Assembly (NCBI GenBank): GCA_016865505.2
Contig: AP025252.1
Location: 1,860,001 to 1,924,000, forward strand
Length of the DNA stretch: 64,000 bases
Reading direction: 5' to 3'
Source of the DNA: Bryobacterales bacterium F-183
GTDB lineage: Bacteria > Acidobacteriota > Terriglobia > Bryobacterales > Bryobacteraceae
This document shows positions 7,962 to 16,672 of the stretch, piece by piece. Under the pieces are notes generated by a model. The model was not told the origin of the DNA. It ran no database searches and was given only the letters and a program-made list of their open reading frames with translations. Positions within the stretch are counted from its first letter, which is position 1. Each line of letters starts with the position of its first letter. The position numbers and the translations under genes are program-made.

Positions 7962-10765
7962 CGTCGCGCGGTAGCCGCCGCCGAAGTACCGCTGGTGTTG
8001 GTGAGGGTCACGGTGAGCGAATCGATCACCGCGAAGTCGCCATTGGCCAACGTGAACGGAATCCTTAACTGAAACTCGGACCCGAACGGGAGGCTGGCGG
8101 CGTCGCGATACCAGTCGTTGAAGCGGCTGGTGAGATCGACTGTGAAGCGTGTGTCCCCTTCGACGCGCGTACCGGATGTGGTGTTGACGGTCACGGTGGC
8201 TTGCGTGAGATTCCGCGTCGGCGAGTAGCCGAGGATGATCAGGTCAAAGCCGCCCGAGCTTTGCGCGATGCGGGCCGATGAAATCACCGGGGCCGAACGC
8301 GGGATCACGATGCGTACTTCTGGCACGGGGCTTGGCAGTACGTTTAAGGTGCTGCCAGCTACCGTCAGCGCGGTCATGCGGACCACGACTGTGCCGGCCA
8401 CTGTGCCCGGTCGTACCAGAGCGCCTGCGGGAAGCGCGCCATTGCCCGTCACATCAAAGCTGAAGGTCTGGCCGCCGGCTGCAAACACCGGTAGTGCAGC
8501 CGCCGGCAGCGCGATGGACAGGTTGTCGGCATTGGGCTCAAACGATAACGCGAGGGTGGCTCGCAAGGTTCTTGCCGGGGCCGTACTTTGATTGATGGAC
8601 AGGGTCAGGTCCTGCACCGAAGTTGGGGCAGACGGGTTGGACGACAGGGTGATCGTGCCAATCGTTACCGGCAGCACCTGGAACGGAAGCGGCGTGGAAG
8701 CGCCGGCGTTGGGGTTGCGGATGGCGATGTTCAGCGTACCGGGTGAAGCGAGCTGACCGGCGGTCAGTACCACGCGGAACTGCGTCGGGCTGAGGTACTG
8801 TGCGTCGGGATGTTCGACGCCGTTGACCAGTGCGACGGCGCTTTGTTCGAACCCGGATCCGGTGACGAGCACCTGTAACGATGCGGGGCGTGCAGCGACC
8901 TCGCTCGATGGTGCAAGGCTGGTGAGGATCGCGCTGGGATTGGCGACACGGACACTGGCCGGTAGCGGGCAACCGGTCGTGCCCGTGAGGCCGATGCCTG
9001 CGTTGGGGTTTGCCTCGTCGGCGTTCACCGGATAAACGAGTACGGTGCCGGCGGTGCCGAGCAGTTCACCAGGTAGGGTGAAGGTGAGCTGCGTGGGGCT
9101 CTGTACTTCGGCACTGAGCAAGGTCTGTCCCCAGCGGATCTGCGTGATGCCAGTGACGAAGTTCGCGCCGGTTGCCGTGAGGGTAACGGGCGTGGAACTG
9201 AGCGGCAGGGCATCGGAAGACAGGCTGGTGATGGATGGCGCGTTGCGTACCGTAAAGGCTTCCGGGGCCGAGAGCGGCGACGCCGTGTCGGACGAGCGCA
9301 AGCGGACTTGCACGGTGCGTCCGGTAGAGCCGAGCAACGCGGCGCTGATTGCTGTGGCGACTGTTCCGGCTTGCGAGGTGTTGATACTGCCGGTGGAGGT
9401 ACCGTCCCATTCCACGCCAGTGACGGTGCTCAGGTTGGAGCCTGCGACGCGGAGTTGGAAGCCCGGCGCGCAGGCGGTGGCGGTGCGCGGCGTGAGGCTG
9501 GTGATGGTGGGTACGGGTGGGCCTAGCGAAATCGTACGGAAGGAGTTCGGCGCGCAGGTGGACGTGTATTCGGCTCCCGTGGTGTTCGCCTCGTCGACGT
9601 TCACCAGCGAGATGCGCGCGGTGCCGCCGAGTGCGATCAGCTCATTGGGGATCTGGAAGACCAGGCGTCCGCCAACGGCGCTGGAGCGCGTGATGAGCCG
9701 CGTGGTGGAACCAACCGTGATGCGGAGTTGGGTGGTGGCATCGAGGTCCAGCACGTCGACGTTGAGCGGTGTGCTTGCTGTCGCTGCGCCAGTGGCCACC
9801 AGGGTTGTGGTGGTGAAGTTCGGCGCAAAGCTGGGGGTACGGCGGAAGGTGAAGTCCGGCAGTGAGGCATCGATGTTGGTGATGCCGGCGGCGCGGGTGG
9901 ACACGCTGACCGTAGCATGGGCGCGGTAACGCTCCAGCAATGTTGCGGGTACGTTGGCGGTGACCGATGTCGCACCGCTGTTGAGCGTACCTCCGGCGAG
10001 GATGTTGTTGTCGAACAGGATCAAAGTCCCGACGTTGCCTTGCGGACGCTGGAAGTTGGTGCCGTTGACGGTGATGGGGAACGACGGACTGCAGGCCGTT
10101 GCCGACTTGGGCGCGTAATCGAGCACCGTGATGGGCGCGAGATTGATACGGATCTGGCAGGCAGTTTCTGAAGAGAATGGGCCGTTCAAAAAGTCATTGA
10201 CCGTGATGATGGCCGTGAAGTTGTAGTTGCCGGGCGTGCTGAACTGGCCGGTGAGCGCCGCGGTCTGCGGGTTCACGGTGAGTACGGGCGCGGCGGGAGC
10301 GAGTGTGAAGAAGGGGTCGACGTAGCCGTCCGGCACGGAGTACTGCAGTTGCGCGGAGTACGGCTGGCCGACGATGGCGGTGGGAAGGTCGCCGCAGGTG
10401 ACGCGGAGGGCGCAGGATATGGTGAGGCGCTGGGCCGTACCAAAGCCGCTCTCGCCGCGTACGATGACGTTGAGCGTGGTGCGTAGCGTGGTGGCGATGG
10501 AGTTGAAGCGCAGCTGGTATTCGCCGTGGGTGGCTTCAAACACCGTGACCTGCAGTGGCGTTTGATTTTCCGTGAAGACAAAGTTGCTGGATGTGAGGCC
10601 GCTCACCGGTGACCCTTGCAGGTTGCGTACGCTGACGCGCACCGACACTTCCGGGCAGTTCTTTTGCGGCTCATTCATGCTGACCAGCAGCGTGTTGTTG
10701 GAGATGGGGAACTCTTGCGCGACTGCGCTGAGGACAAGTGCCGTTCCTAAGAGGAGTGATCTCAC
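7958..10765 (-). CDS. Large secreted protein with TIG/IPT-type Ig-like repeats
   Basis: 935 residues from a GTG start at 10765. That start has a strong ribosome site (GGAGG eight bases upstream), opens a clean signal peptide (RSLLLGTALVLSAVAQEF) and overlaps the upstream stop as GTGA. A longer frame from 10855 would put an arginine-rich tail before the leader and is rejected. The mature protein has an N-terminal segment like bacterial Ig/VWFA-related modules. A putative cadherin-like section (PTAIVGQPYSAQLQYS) follows, then at least four TIG-like repeats, recognisable by [PA]xITSLxP...G.NF near 10110, 9510, 9230 and 8930. Such proteins are surface or matrix adhesins. No enzymatic motif or anchoring signal is seen. 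It is last of three exported-protein genes. Confidence 0.75.
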   Translation of the reverse strand: MRSLLLGTALVLSAVAQEFPISNNTLLVSMNEPQKNCPEVSVRVSVRNLQGSPVSGLTSSNFVFTENQTPLQVTVFEATHGEYQLRFNSIATTLRTTLNVIVRGESGFGTAQRLTISCALRVTCGDLPTAIVGQPYSAQLQYSVPDGYVDPFFTLAPAAPVLTVNPQTAALTGQFSTPGNYNFTAIITVNDFLNGPFSSETACQIRINLAPITVLDYAPKSATACSPSFPITVNGTNFQRPQGNVGTLILFDNNILAGGTLNSGATSVTANVPATLLERYRAHATVSVSTRAAGITNIDASLPDFTFRRTPSFAPNFTTTTLVATGAATASTPLNVDVLDLDATTQLRITVGSTTRLITRSSAVGGRLVFQIPNELIALGGTARISLVNVDEANTTGAEYTSTCAPNSFRTISLGPPVPTITSLTPRTATACAPGFQLRVAGSNLSTVTGVEWDGTSTGSINTSQAGTVATAISAALLGSTGRTVQVRLRSSDTASPLSAPEAFTVRNAPSITSLSSDALPLSSTPVTLTATGANFVTGITQIRWGQTLLSAEVQSPTQLTFTLPGELLGTAGTVLVYPVNADEANPNAGIGLTGTTGCPLPASVRVANPSAILTSLAPSSEVAARPASLQVLVTGSGFEQSAVALVNGVEHPDAQYLSPTQFRVVLTAGQLASPGTLNIAIRNPNAGASTPLPFQVLPVTIGTITLSSNPSAPTSVQDLTLSINQSTAPARTLRATLALSFEPNADNLSIALPAAALPVFAAGGQTFSFDVTGNGALPAGALVRPGTVAGTVVVRMTALTVAGSTLNVLPSPVPEVRIVIPRSAPVISSARIAQSSGGFDLIILGYSPTRNLTQATVTVNTTSGTRVEGDTRFTVDLTSRFNDWYRDAASLPFGSEFQLRIPFTLANGDFAVIDSLTVTLTNTSGTSAAATARR

Positions 10766-11583
10766 TGGCGCACCTCCAAAGCGGCTTCTTCCACCGGGAT
10801 GCCGGGGACAAAACGGACGCTGCCGCCTTCGTCTCGATTCCATCGGAAGAGCCACCCGGGTTCGCCCGGTGCGGGATCGGCGATGAGGACGCTGCCATCG
10901 GCGAGCAGCCGAAGAGCGGTGGCGGCGACGGGAAGGTCAAAGTACGCGATGTCGCCGGAGGTACGGGAGATGCGCGCGAGGCGCTGTCCTGCGGCGGCGA
11001 GGATCGCGTCGCTCGACGGGGAAGCGGCGAGGAGTGTCGGGGCGAAGTCCAAGGTGTAGACCTCTTCCGCCTTGCCGGATTCAAAGCGCCGTACCGTCGA
11101 TTCGTGAAGTGCGAGTTGGGCTTCGCCATCAAAAGCGGCGACGTCGGCGGCGACGGCTCCGGCGTCCGAGATGGCGCGGAGGTCGCGTGAGGCGGATTCG
11201 ATGGTGGGCTGCTTGGCGGCGAGGTTGAAGATACGCATGCCGTCAAGCAGCAGGGCCTGGCCGTTGGGGCTCCACACGGCGCTGTCGAACGGGGCATCCG
11301 CGACTTTGCGCGCCGCGAGTTCGCCGGAGAGATCCATCAAGGTTGTGGCGTCGTCCGTCGCACAGAGAGCCCAGCGCATGGCCGTACCGGGAGCGGCGGA
11401 GATACGCGAGCAGGTGAGGCCGCCGAGGTCGAGCGGGGCGCTTAAGCGGGAGGATAGGCTGAGGCCCTCAATACGGCGGAGTTGGCCGTCGCGCGACACG
11501 TAGCCGAGTTGCGGACCCTGGATCTGTGCCGGTAGCGACAATGCCAGCAAGGTTCCGAGGGGAAGTAGCTTGGTGAAGTTCAT
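10762..11583 (-). CDS. Exported beta-propeller-like protein, function unknown
   Basis: 273 residues with a signal peptide (MNFTKLLPLGTLLALSLPAQ). The remainder alternates short hydrophobic strands with SPNG/SPSSD-like turns (AVWSPNGQALLLDG, LLAASPSSDAILAA, LRLLADGSVLIADP), which resembles WD40/TolB-type propeller blades, though no single family is recognised. Its TGA overlaps the GTG of the TIG-repeat gene (GTGA), so the two are translationally coupled, and it starts eight bases after the stop of the Ig-like gene upstream. The three probably act together at the cell surface. Confidence 0.65.
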   Translation of the reverse strand: MNFTKLLPLGTLLALSLPAQIQGPQLGYVSRDGQLRRIEGLSLSSRLSAPLDLGGLTCSRISAAPGTAMRWALCATDDATTLMDLSGELAARKVADAPFDSAVWSPNGQALLLDGMRIFNLAAKQPTIESASRDLRAISDAGAVAADVAAFDGEAQLALHESTVRRFESGKAEEVYTLDFAPTLLAASPSSDAILAAAGQRLARISRTSGDIAYFDLPVAATALRLLADGSVLIADPAPGEPGWLFRWNRDEGGSVRFVPGIPVEEAALEVRQ

Positions 11584-11591
11584 GTGTGTGG

Positions 11592-12155
11592 TTACCTCGG
11601 GGCCGTCACAGATACGCCGGAGCCGACGCCGATGCGGACGCCGGGCGGGGTGGAAGGTGAAGAAGAGGAAGAGCCGTTGCCGGCCACTGCGAGTCCGATG
11701 CCGACGGCCGCACCTGCTGCGACGGCGGCGAGGATGCCGACTGTCGCGCCAGACATACCCGCTGCGGCGGCGACGTTGGTCTGCGTGATCTTGCCGTTGA
11801 CGGGACTGCCGGCGACATTACCGGAGACGTCGATCTGATAGGTACCAGCAACAGAATTGGGCTGTACTGTTACAGAAGCTTGACCGGCCGTGTCCGTGGT
11901 GACCGTAGCGAGTTGGGACCCGTCCACAAAGGTACCGCTGGCACCGGTTTTGGGAAGGCTGAAGGTGAGCAACACGCCTGCGACGGGCTTGTTGTTGCGA
12001 TCGCGCACTTCCACAACCTGTTTGGTGGCGCGCCCCTTCTTTATATTGTTCTGTGCGTTATCGCCTCGTAACACGACTAATGCAAAGGGCGGTTGCTGTT
12101 GTGCGTGGAGCAGCAACGTGGCCGCGCACAGTACCGCAATTCCATTCTTCATCAT
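11592..12155 (-). CDS. Exported Ig-like (Big_1/invasin-type) protein with glycine/alanine-rich tail
   Basis: 187 residues. A signal peptide (MMKNGIAVLCAATLLLHAQ) precedes one bacterial Ig-like domain of the Big_1 type: KQVVEVRDRNNKPVAGVLLTF, GTFVDGSQLATVTTDTAGQA and GTYQIDVSGN. A hydrophobic Gly/Ala segment (GATVGILAAVAAGAAVGIGLAV) then could span or insert in a membrane, followed by a Ser/Pro linker. Two adjacent ATG codons are available. The GGAGG site sits one base from the first and four from the second, so the second (12152) may be used. It is first in the three-gene exported-protein operon, divergent from the exopolysaccharide operon across a 219-base gap. Confidence 0.72.
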   Translation of the reverse strand: MMKNGIAVLCAATLLLHAQQQPPFALVVLRGDNAQNNIKKGRATKQVVEVRDRNNKPVAGVLLTFSLPKTGASGTFVDGSQLATVTTDTAGQASVTVQPNSVAGTYQIDVSGNVAGSPVNGKITQTNVAAAAGMSGATVGILAAVAAGAAVGIGLAVAGNGSSSSSPSTPPGVRIGVGSGVSVTAPR

Positions 12156-12374
12156 TCCTCCAGGACACCTATCTTCCTAAGCGCAAAGCGTTGCAGATAC
12201 AGGTCATCGGCAAGGGAATCCGCAGGATTTCCACAGGCTGCGCCAACTCTCAATGGTACTAGGGTTTACCAAGGTCCTAGCCAGAGACCTAGCCAGTTCG
12301 GGTACCCACGTTGGGACCGGGCGTCTATTGGGACTTGCTAAGCGGGTCCCTAACATACACCCAGGACAGTTTGA
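12156..12374. promoter_or_regulatory. Divergent control region between exported-protein and exopolysaccharide operons
   Basis: 219 bases without a gene. It contains a 9-base direct repeat CCTAGCCAG at 12276-12284 and 12288-12296, a GGGTACCC palindrome at 12300-12307, and several GGTCC/GGGAC half-sites (12273, 12313, 12330, 12346). The last two form GGGAC-N11-GTCCC. A weak sigma-70-like match for the plus strand is TTGGGA (12328-12333), 17 bases, TAACAT (12351-12356). The inverted repeat lies inside that spacer, which is where a repressor could act. The promoter match is poor, so only the repeat structure is firm. Confidence 0.4.
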
Positions 12375-13238
12375 ATGGCAGGTCTCTCCCTCATCCTTTT
12401 TGCCTATATGGCACAAGCCGTGACGCCGGACGCGGTTCGTGTCGGGCCCGGCGATTTACTCACCATTCGCGCGCTGCATGTTCCGGAAATGCCGGAACGT
12501 CCGGTGCGCGTGGACGATGCCGGGTTCGTGCAACTGGCGATGATCGGTCGCGTAGAAGCGGCCGGACGTACGACGCAAGAGCTTTCGAAGGACATTGAAC
12601 GCCGGTTGGTGGACCTGGTTCGCGAACCGCAAGTGACGGTGGAAGTGATGGAAACGCGGAGCCGTCCGGTATCGGTGTTCGGGTCCGTACGGAAGCCGGG
12701 TGTCTACCAGATGGACCGCCCGAAGCTTCGCCTGGTGGAGTTGCTGCCCATCGCCGGCGGACTGGAACCGGACGCGGGGTCGCGAGTGATTGTCGCGCGT
12801 GCCAATGGTGGCGCGGTGGAAACGATCCCGATGTCGAAGCTGATGAACGGGCAGAATACGGACCAATACTGGGTGTTCCCCAACGATTCCGTCACGGTGC
12901 CTCGCGCCAAGTTGATTTACGTGTTGGGCGATGTGCGGCGTCCGGGCGGGTTCCCGCTGAAGGACGACGAAACGATTACCGCGCTGCAGGCGCTGGCATT
13001 GGCCGAAGGCGCGCAGATCACCGCGGCGACCAAGAACTCGCGCATCATCCGCAAGGGCGACGAGCCGAGTGAGCAGACCGTAAACCTGCGTTCCGTACTC
13101 GAAGGCAAAGCGCAGGATTTTGCGCTGGAGCCCAACGACATTCTGTTCGTGCCATCCAGCGCATCGAAGCGCACTTCCATCAAGATCGCCGAGGCCGCTA
13201 TGCAGATGGCCGTCGGCGCCGTGATTTGGCGGAGATAG
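12375..13238 (+). CDS. Polysaccharide export outer-membrane protein (Wza/GumB-like, SLBB domains)
   Basis: 287 residues. A signal peptide (AGLSLILFAYMAQA) precedes a Poly_export domain (VRVGPGDLLTIRAL...GRVEAAGRTTQELSKDIE). Two SLBB-type segments follow (RPVSVFGSVRKPGVYQM and KLIYVLGDVRRPGGFPLK). Family members form the periplasmic and outer-membrane channel that exports exopolysaccharide. There is no lipobox cysteine at the leader end, unlike E. coli Wza, and no C-terminal helix that would mark the membrane barrel, so it may work like GumB/EpsA forms that need extra partners. It is the first gene of a plus-strand operon running to 27787, and its stop lies just before the GumC-like start. Confidence 0.9.
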   Translation: MAGLSLILFAYMAQAVTPDAVRVGPGDLLTIRALHVPEMPERPVRVDDAGFVQLAMIGRVEAAGRTTQELSKDIERRLVDLVREPQVTVEVMETRSRPVSVFGSVRKPGVYQMDRPKLRLVELLPIAGGLEPDAGSRVIVARANGGAVETIPMSKLMNGQNTDQYWVFPNDSVTVPRAKLIYVLGDVRRPGGFPLKDDETITALQALALAEGAQITAATKNSRIIRKGDEPSEQTVNLRSVLEGKAQDFALEPNDILFVPSSASKRTSIKIAEAAMQMAVGAVIWRR

Positions 13239-13249
13239 CAAAGAAAGCC

Positions 13250-15463
13250 ATGAAACCGATGATCAACAGCCCGTACCAGAGGCTTGTGCAGTTTCAGCAG
13301 ATGACCGAAGCGGAGCCGTTGCCGCGCCTGAGTGGCGACCGCGGCGACGAGTTCACGTCCTTTGGGATGGTGATGCAGGCTGTCGTACGCCGTTGGAAAG
13401 GGATCGCGGCGGGGATCGTGCTCGGTCTGGCGGCAGGCGGCGCATTTGCCTTCTTGCAGACGCCTATCTATCGCGCCAACGCGATTTTGGAATTGCAAAT
13501 ACCGAACGAAGACTTCTTGAATCGCCGTGAAGTGGATCCGAACTCGGACGGTGGTCCCTTGCAGGCGGAGCCGTATTTGCAGACGCAGTTGAAGCTGATC
13601 GAGTCCGACGGCTTGTTGTGGAGCGCAGCGAACAAGTCCGGCCTGTTGTTGTTGCCGGAGTTTCGTGGGGCGTCTCGCGCCAAGGCGCTGGAAGCGATTC
13701 ACGGTGCACTGTCGGTGAAGTTGGCCGGGCAGACGCGCATTGTGGATGTCGCGTTCGAATCGACCAGCCCCTCTGCGGCAGCCGAGTTCACGAACCAGTT
13801 GACGCATTCTTATCGCGAGATGGTGCAGGGACGACGCATGGCGGCAGCCCGCCAGACCGCATCGTTCCTGGAATCGCAGATTGCGGACCGTAAGGCCAAG
13901 GCGGATGCGTCGCAAGAGAAGCTGACGGCTTATGTAAAGAAGCACGGCATGCCGTCGATCGACCGCGAGAGCGCCGCAGAAATGCGGTTGCGCGACTTGC
14001 AGGCGGCGTTGGCGCAGGCGGAAGCGGCGCGTGCGCACGACCAGTCTTTGTACGAAGAAGCGCGGAAGGCTACGGCCGAGGCCGCGTCCGACAGTAACGA
14101 TCATGAAGCGCTGCGCAACTATCGGGTTCGCCTGATGGAACTGCGCGCCAAGCGCGCGGAAGCGGCGCAGATCTACCAGCCGGGTCATTACAAGGTGAAG
14201 CAGTTGGACGCGGAAATCGCTGAGGTGGACGCGGGTTTGCAGCGCGAGCGTACGAACCTGCAGAACCGGTTGCTGGCGCGTTACCAGGCATCGAATCGCA
14301 AGGAAGCGCTGCTGCGCGAGGAAGTGTCGCGGCAGGCAGTGCGCGTGTCGGGTCAGGCGAGCTACGGCGTGACGTATCAATCGCTGAAGTCTGAGTTGGA
14401 GCGTACGCAGACGGCGTACGACGAAGCGTCGCGCAAGTTTCAGGAAGCGAATTCCAGCGCGAGCGTGATCACCGACAACGTGCAGATCCTGGATCCGGCA
14501 CAGAAGCCCGAACGCCCCGTTCGGCCCAAGCGTACGGTGGCTGTGGCGTTGGGATTGTTCGCAGGAATGATCTTTGGATGTTTGTTCGCTCTGGGTCGCG
14601 AATCGCGTGACCGTCGCCTGGAAGCACAGGCTCGCGCAACCGCCGAACTGGGTGTGCCGCAGTTGGGTGCGGCGCCGCCGGCCTGGATTGACGCGGGTAC
14701 GAAGGCGCCCAAGGACATCGAGGGGATTGAGGCCAGCCGCCGCTATGCGCTGTGGAACTGGACGAATCCGGGGTCGCGCCATGCCGAGGCATACCGCAGC
14801 ATCGCCACGTCGTTGATCTTTGCCTGCGAGCGCCGCCACGACGGGCATCTGCGCGTCGCGGTGACGAGCGCCAACTTTGGCGAAGGCCGTACGACTGCCG
14901 CAGTGAGTATCGCAACGGCGATGGCCGAAACGGGTTGCCGCATCCTGTTGATCGATGCAAATCGCCAGTCCCCCTCGCTGCACGAGATCTTCGGCACGCC
15001 TGCTGATAGTGGGTTCTTTTCCGCGATTGCGGCTGAAGACGGCTTGTCGACGCCGGTGTTTGCGACCGACGTCACGAATCTATATGTGATGCCTGCGGGT
15101 CCTGCAAAGGACAAGATGCTGGATGTCGGCAGCCTGCGCAAGGTGATGGCCGATCTTCGCGATACGTACGACGTGATCGTGATCGATGCGCCGCCGGTGC
15201 TCGGTCATTCCGACGCCCGTTGGCTGGCTCGCGCCACCGATGGCGCGGTGCTCATCCACAATCCGCAAGTGAGTTCGGCGCGGGATATGGAAGCGGCTGT
15301 GAGCCGGCTGTACTCGGATCGCATCCACATCCTCGGTTCGGTGCTGAATCAGTGGCACGAACAGCCGTCGCTCGCGAACCTCAGCGCCATTGCCGGGTAT
15401 CAGGCACGCGCTGCCGCCGCTGCTGCTGGCGGTAGCAACAACTCACGTCTTCTGCAGAGCTAG
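13250..15463 (+). CDS. Polysaccharide co-polymerase / BY-kinase-like chain-length protein (GumC/Wzc family)
   Basis: 737 residues. The start is set at ATG 13250, after the wza stop. Domains: Wzz-type membrane helix near residues 43-65 (VVRRWKGIAAGIVLGLAAGGAFA), a long periplasmic coiled-coil region (residues ~190-390), GNVR-like segment, second helix near residue 425, then a cytoplasmic CpsD/MinD-type ATPase domain. In that domain the P-loop reads SANFGEGRTT where the usual sequence is GEGKT/GEGKS. Walker A' is ILLIDANRQSP and Walker B is VIVIDAPPVL. The lysine is therefore arginine, and the C-terminus (GGSNNSRLLQS) lacks the tyrosine cluster of BY-kinases. It should set polymer chain length with the Wzy gene; kinase activity is doubtful. 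Confidence 0.88.
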   Translation: MKPMINSPYQRLVQFQQMTEAEPLPRLSGDRGDEFTSFGMVMQAVVRRWKGIAAGIVLGLAAGGAFAFLQTPIYRANAILELQIPNEDFLNRREVDPNSDGGPLQAEPYLQTQLKLIESDGLLWSAANKSGLLLLPEFRGASRAKALEAIHGALSVKLAGQTRIVDVAFESTSPSAAAEFTNQLTHSYREMVQGRRMAAARQTASFLESQIADRKAKADASQEKLTAYVKKHGMPSIDRESAAEMRLRDLQAALAQAEAARAHDQSLYEEARKATAEAASDSNDHEALRNYRVRLMELRAKRAEAAQIYQPGHYKVKQLDAEIAEVDAGLQRERTNLQNRLLARYQASNRKEALLREEVSRQAVRVSGQASYGVTYQSLKSELERTQTAYDEASRKFQEANSSASVITDNVQILDPAQKPERPVRPKRTVAVALGLFAGMIFGCLFALGRESRDRRLEAQARATAELGVPQLGAAPPAWIDAGTKAPKDIEGIEASRRYALWNWTNPGSRHAEAYRSIATSLIFACERRHDGHLRVAVTSANFGEGRTTAAVSIATAMAETGCRILLIDANRQSPSLHEIFGTPADSGFFSAIAAEDGLSTPVFATDVTNLYVMPAGPAKDKMLDVGSLRKVMADLRDTYDVIVIDAPPVLGHSDARWLARATDGAVLIHNPQVSSARDMEAAVSRLYSDRIHILGSVLNQWHEQPSLANLSAIAGYQARAAAAAAGGSNNSRLLQS

Positions 15464-15472
15464 ACATCCTTC

Positions 15473-16672
15473 ATGCGCGGACTTCTCTCACTTTCCGGAG
15501 CCAACCTGATCTACGCGATTGCGCAGTGGATCCCGGTCGCCATCTTTGCGCGGCTTGGTTCGGCTGAGGAACTGGCACTGTACACGCTGGCACTCAGCGT
15601 ACCCGCGCCGTTGCTGATGTTTGCGCAGATGAACCTGCGCAACGTCCTGGCATCGGATGTACGCAACAGCGTGCCGTTCACGGTGTACCGCAACATCCGA
15701 GTGATCGCGATGGTCGCTGGCATCGCTGCTGTGGGATTGTTCAGCCGCAACGCCGTGGTGACGCTAGGCGCATGTGTACTGGCGCTCGAGTGGATCGGCG
15801 ACATCTATCAGGGACAGTTCCAACGGCAGAATGAACCTCGCCGGGCGGCGTACAGCGTGTTGCTTCGCGGTTTACTGCCGGTGATCGCGCTGTGCGTCGT
15901 ACTCGCGGCTGGCTTTGGTGCGGCGGCGGCGCTGCTGTCGAATATCGCAACGCGGTTGCTGGTTTGGTTGACGGTTGAGCGTGGCGCAGTTACGGATACA
16001 GAAAATGACCAACGGTCAGGTAACGCGTGGATGGAAGTGCTACGTACTGCGTGGCCGCTCGGCGTGGTGATGATGATCGGGTCGGTGAGCTCGAACATGC
16101 CGCGCTACTTCGCGGAGTATCACATTGGACATGCGGGCCTCGCAGCGTTTGCTGTGGTTTGGGCACTGGCGGCCCTTGGCAACCTGCTGACGAACTCGGT
16201 GGGACAGGCGTTTATGAGCCCGCTGGCCAAGGTCGCGGCGGATTATGACGCTGCCGGATTCACGCGGCTATCGCTGTACATGACCGGTGCGGGACTGCTG
16301 CTGGGCGTGGTCGCAGTGTTGTGCGGCCAGTTCCTGGGCGCATGGGTATTGGGTTTGTTGTATGGCGCGAAGTACGTACAGTATCAGCCGCTGTTGGTGG
16401 CCATCCTCGGCGCGGCGGGCTTCGGGTATGCCGCATCGTTGCTGGGTACTGCGATTACGGCGGCGCGCTGCTTCCGCGAACAGGTTCCGGTGCAGATAGC
16501 GGCGGTGATCGCGGGGTTTGTCGCTGGCATGGCGGCGATCCCGGCGATGGGCTTGTCCGGATTGGCTGTCTCGATCGCAGCGGCGAACCTGACCCAGTTG
16601 ATCGGTGAAGGCATTGTTCTACGCGGTGCGATTCGCGCCATGGAGCCGAAGGTGGAACAGCGCCATGCATAA
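15473..16672 (+). CDS. Polysaccharide flippase, Wzx-like
   Basis: 399 residues made almost wholly of hydrophobic segments, about 12 predicted helices, starting MRGLLSLSGANLIYAIAQWIPVAIF, typical of the MATE/MOP-superfamily exporters that flip lipid-linked repeat units across the inner membrane. It follows the chain-length gene by nine bases and its TAA overlaps the next gene, so it is in the same transcript. Sequence-level family identification is limited because Wzx proteins diverge strongly; the topology and the operon position next to a Wzy-type gene carry the call. Confidence 0.85.
   Translation: MRGLLSLSGANLIYAIAQWIPVAIFARLGSAEELALYTLALSVPAPLLMFAQMNLRNVLASDVRNSVPFTVYRNIRVIAMVAGIAAVGLFSRNAVVTLGACVLALEWIGDIYQGQFQRQNEPRRAAYSVLLRGLLPVIALCVVLAAGFGAAAALLSNIATRLLVWLTVERGAVTDTENDQRSGNAWMEVLRTAWPLGVVMMIGSVSSNMPRYFAEYHIGHAGLAAFAVVWALAALGNLLTNSVGQAFMSPLAKVAADYDAAGFTRLSLYMTGAGLLLGVVAVLCGQFLGAWVLGLLYGAKYVQYQPLLVAILGAAGFGYAASLLGTAITAARCFREQVPVQIAAVIAGFVAGMAAIPAMGLSGLAVSIAAANLTQLIGEGIVLRGAIRAMEPKVEQRHA

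Noticed and set aside
12917-14983. 688-codon open frame on the minus strand
   Set aside because: It overlaps the Wza-like and Wzc-like genes on the other strand, both of which have clear domains; the product is arginine/histidine/leucine-rich without any recognisable fold, typical of an antisense shadow in GC-rich DNA.
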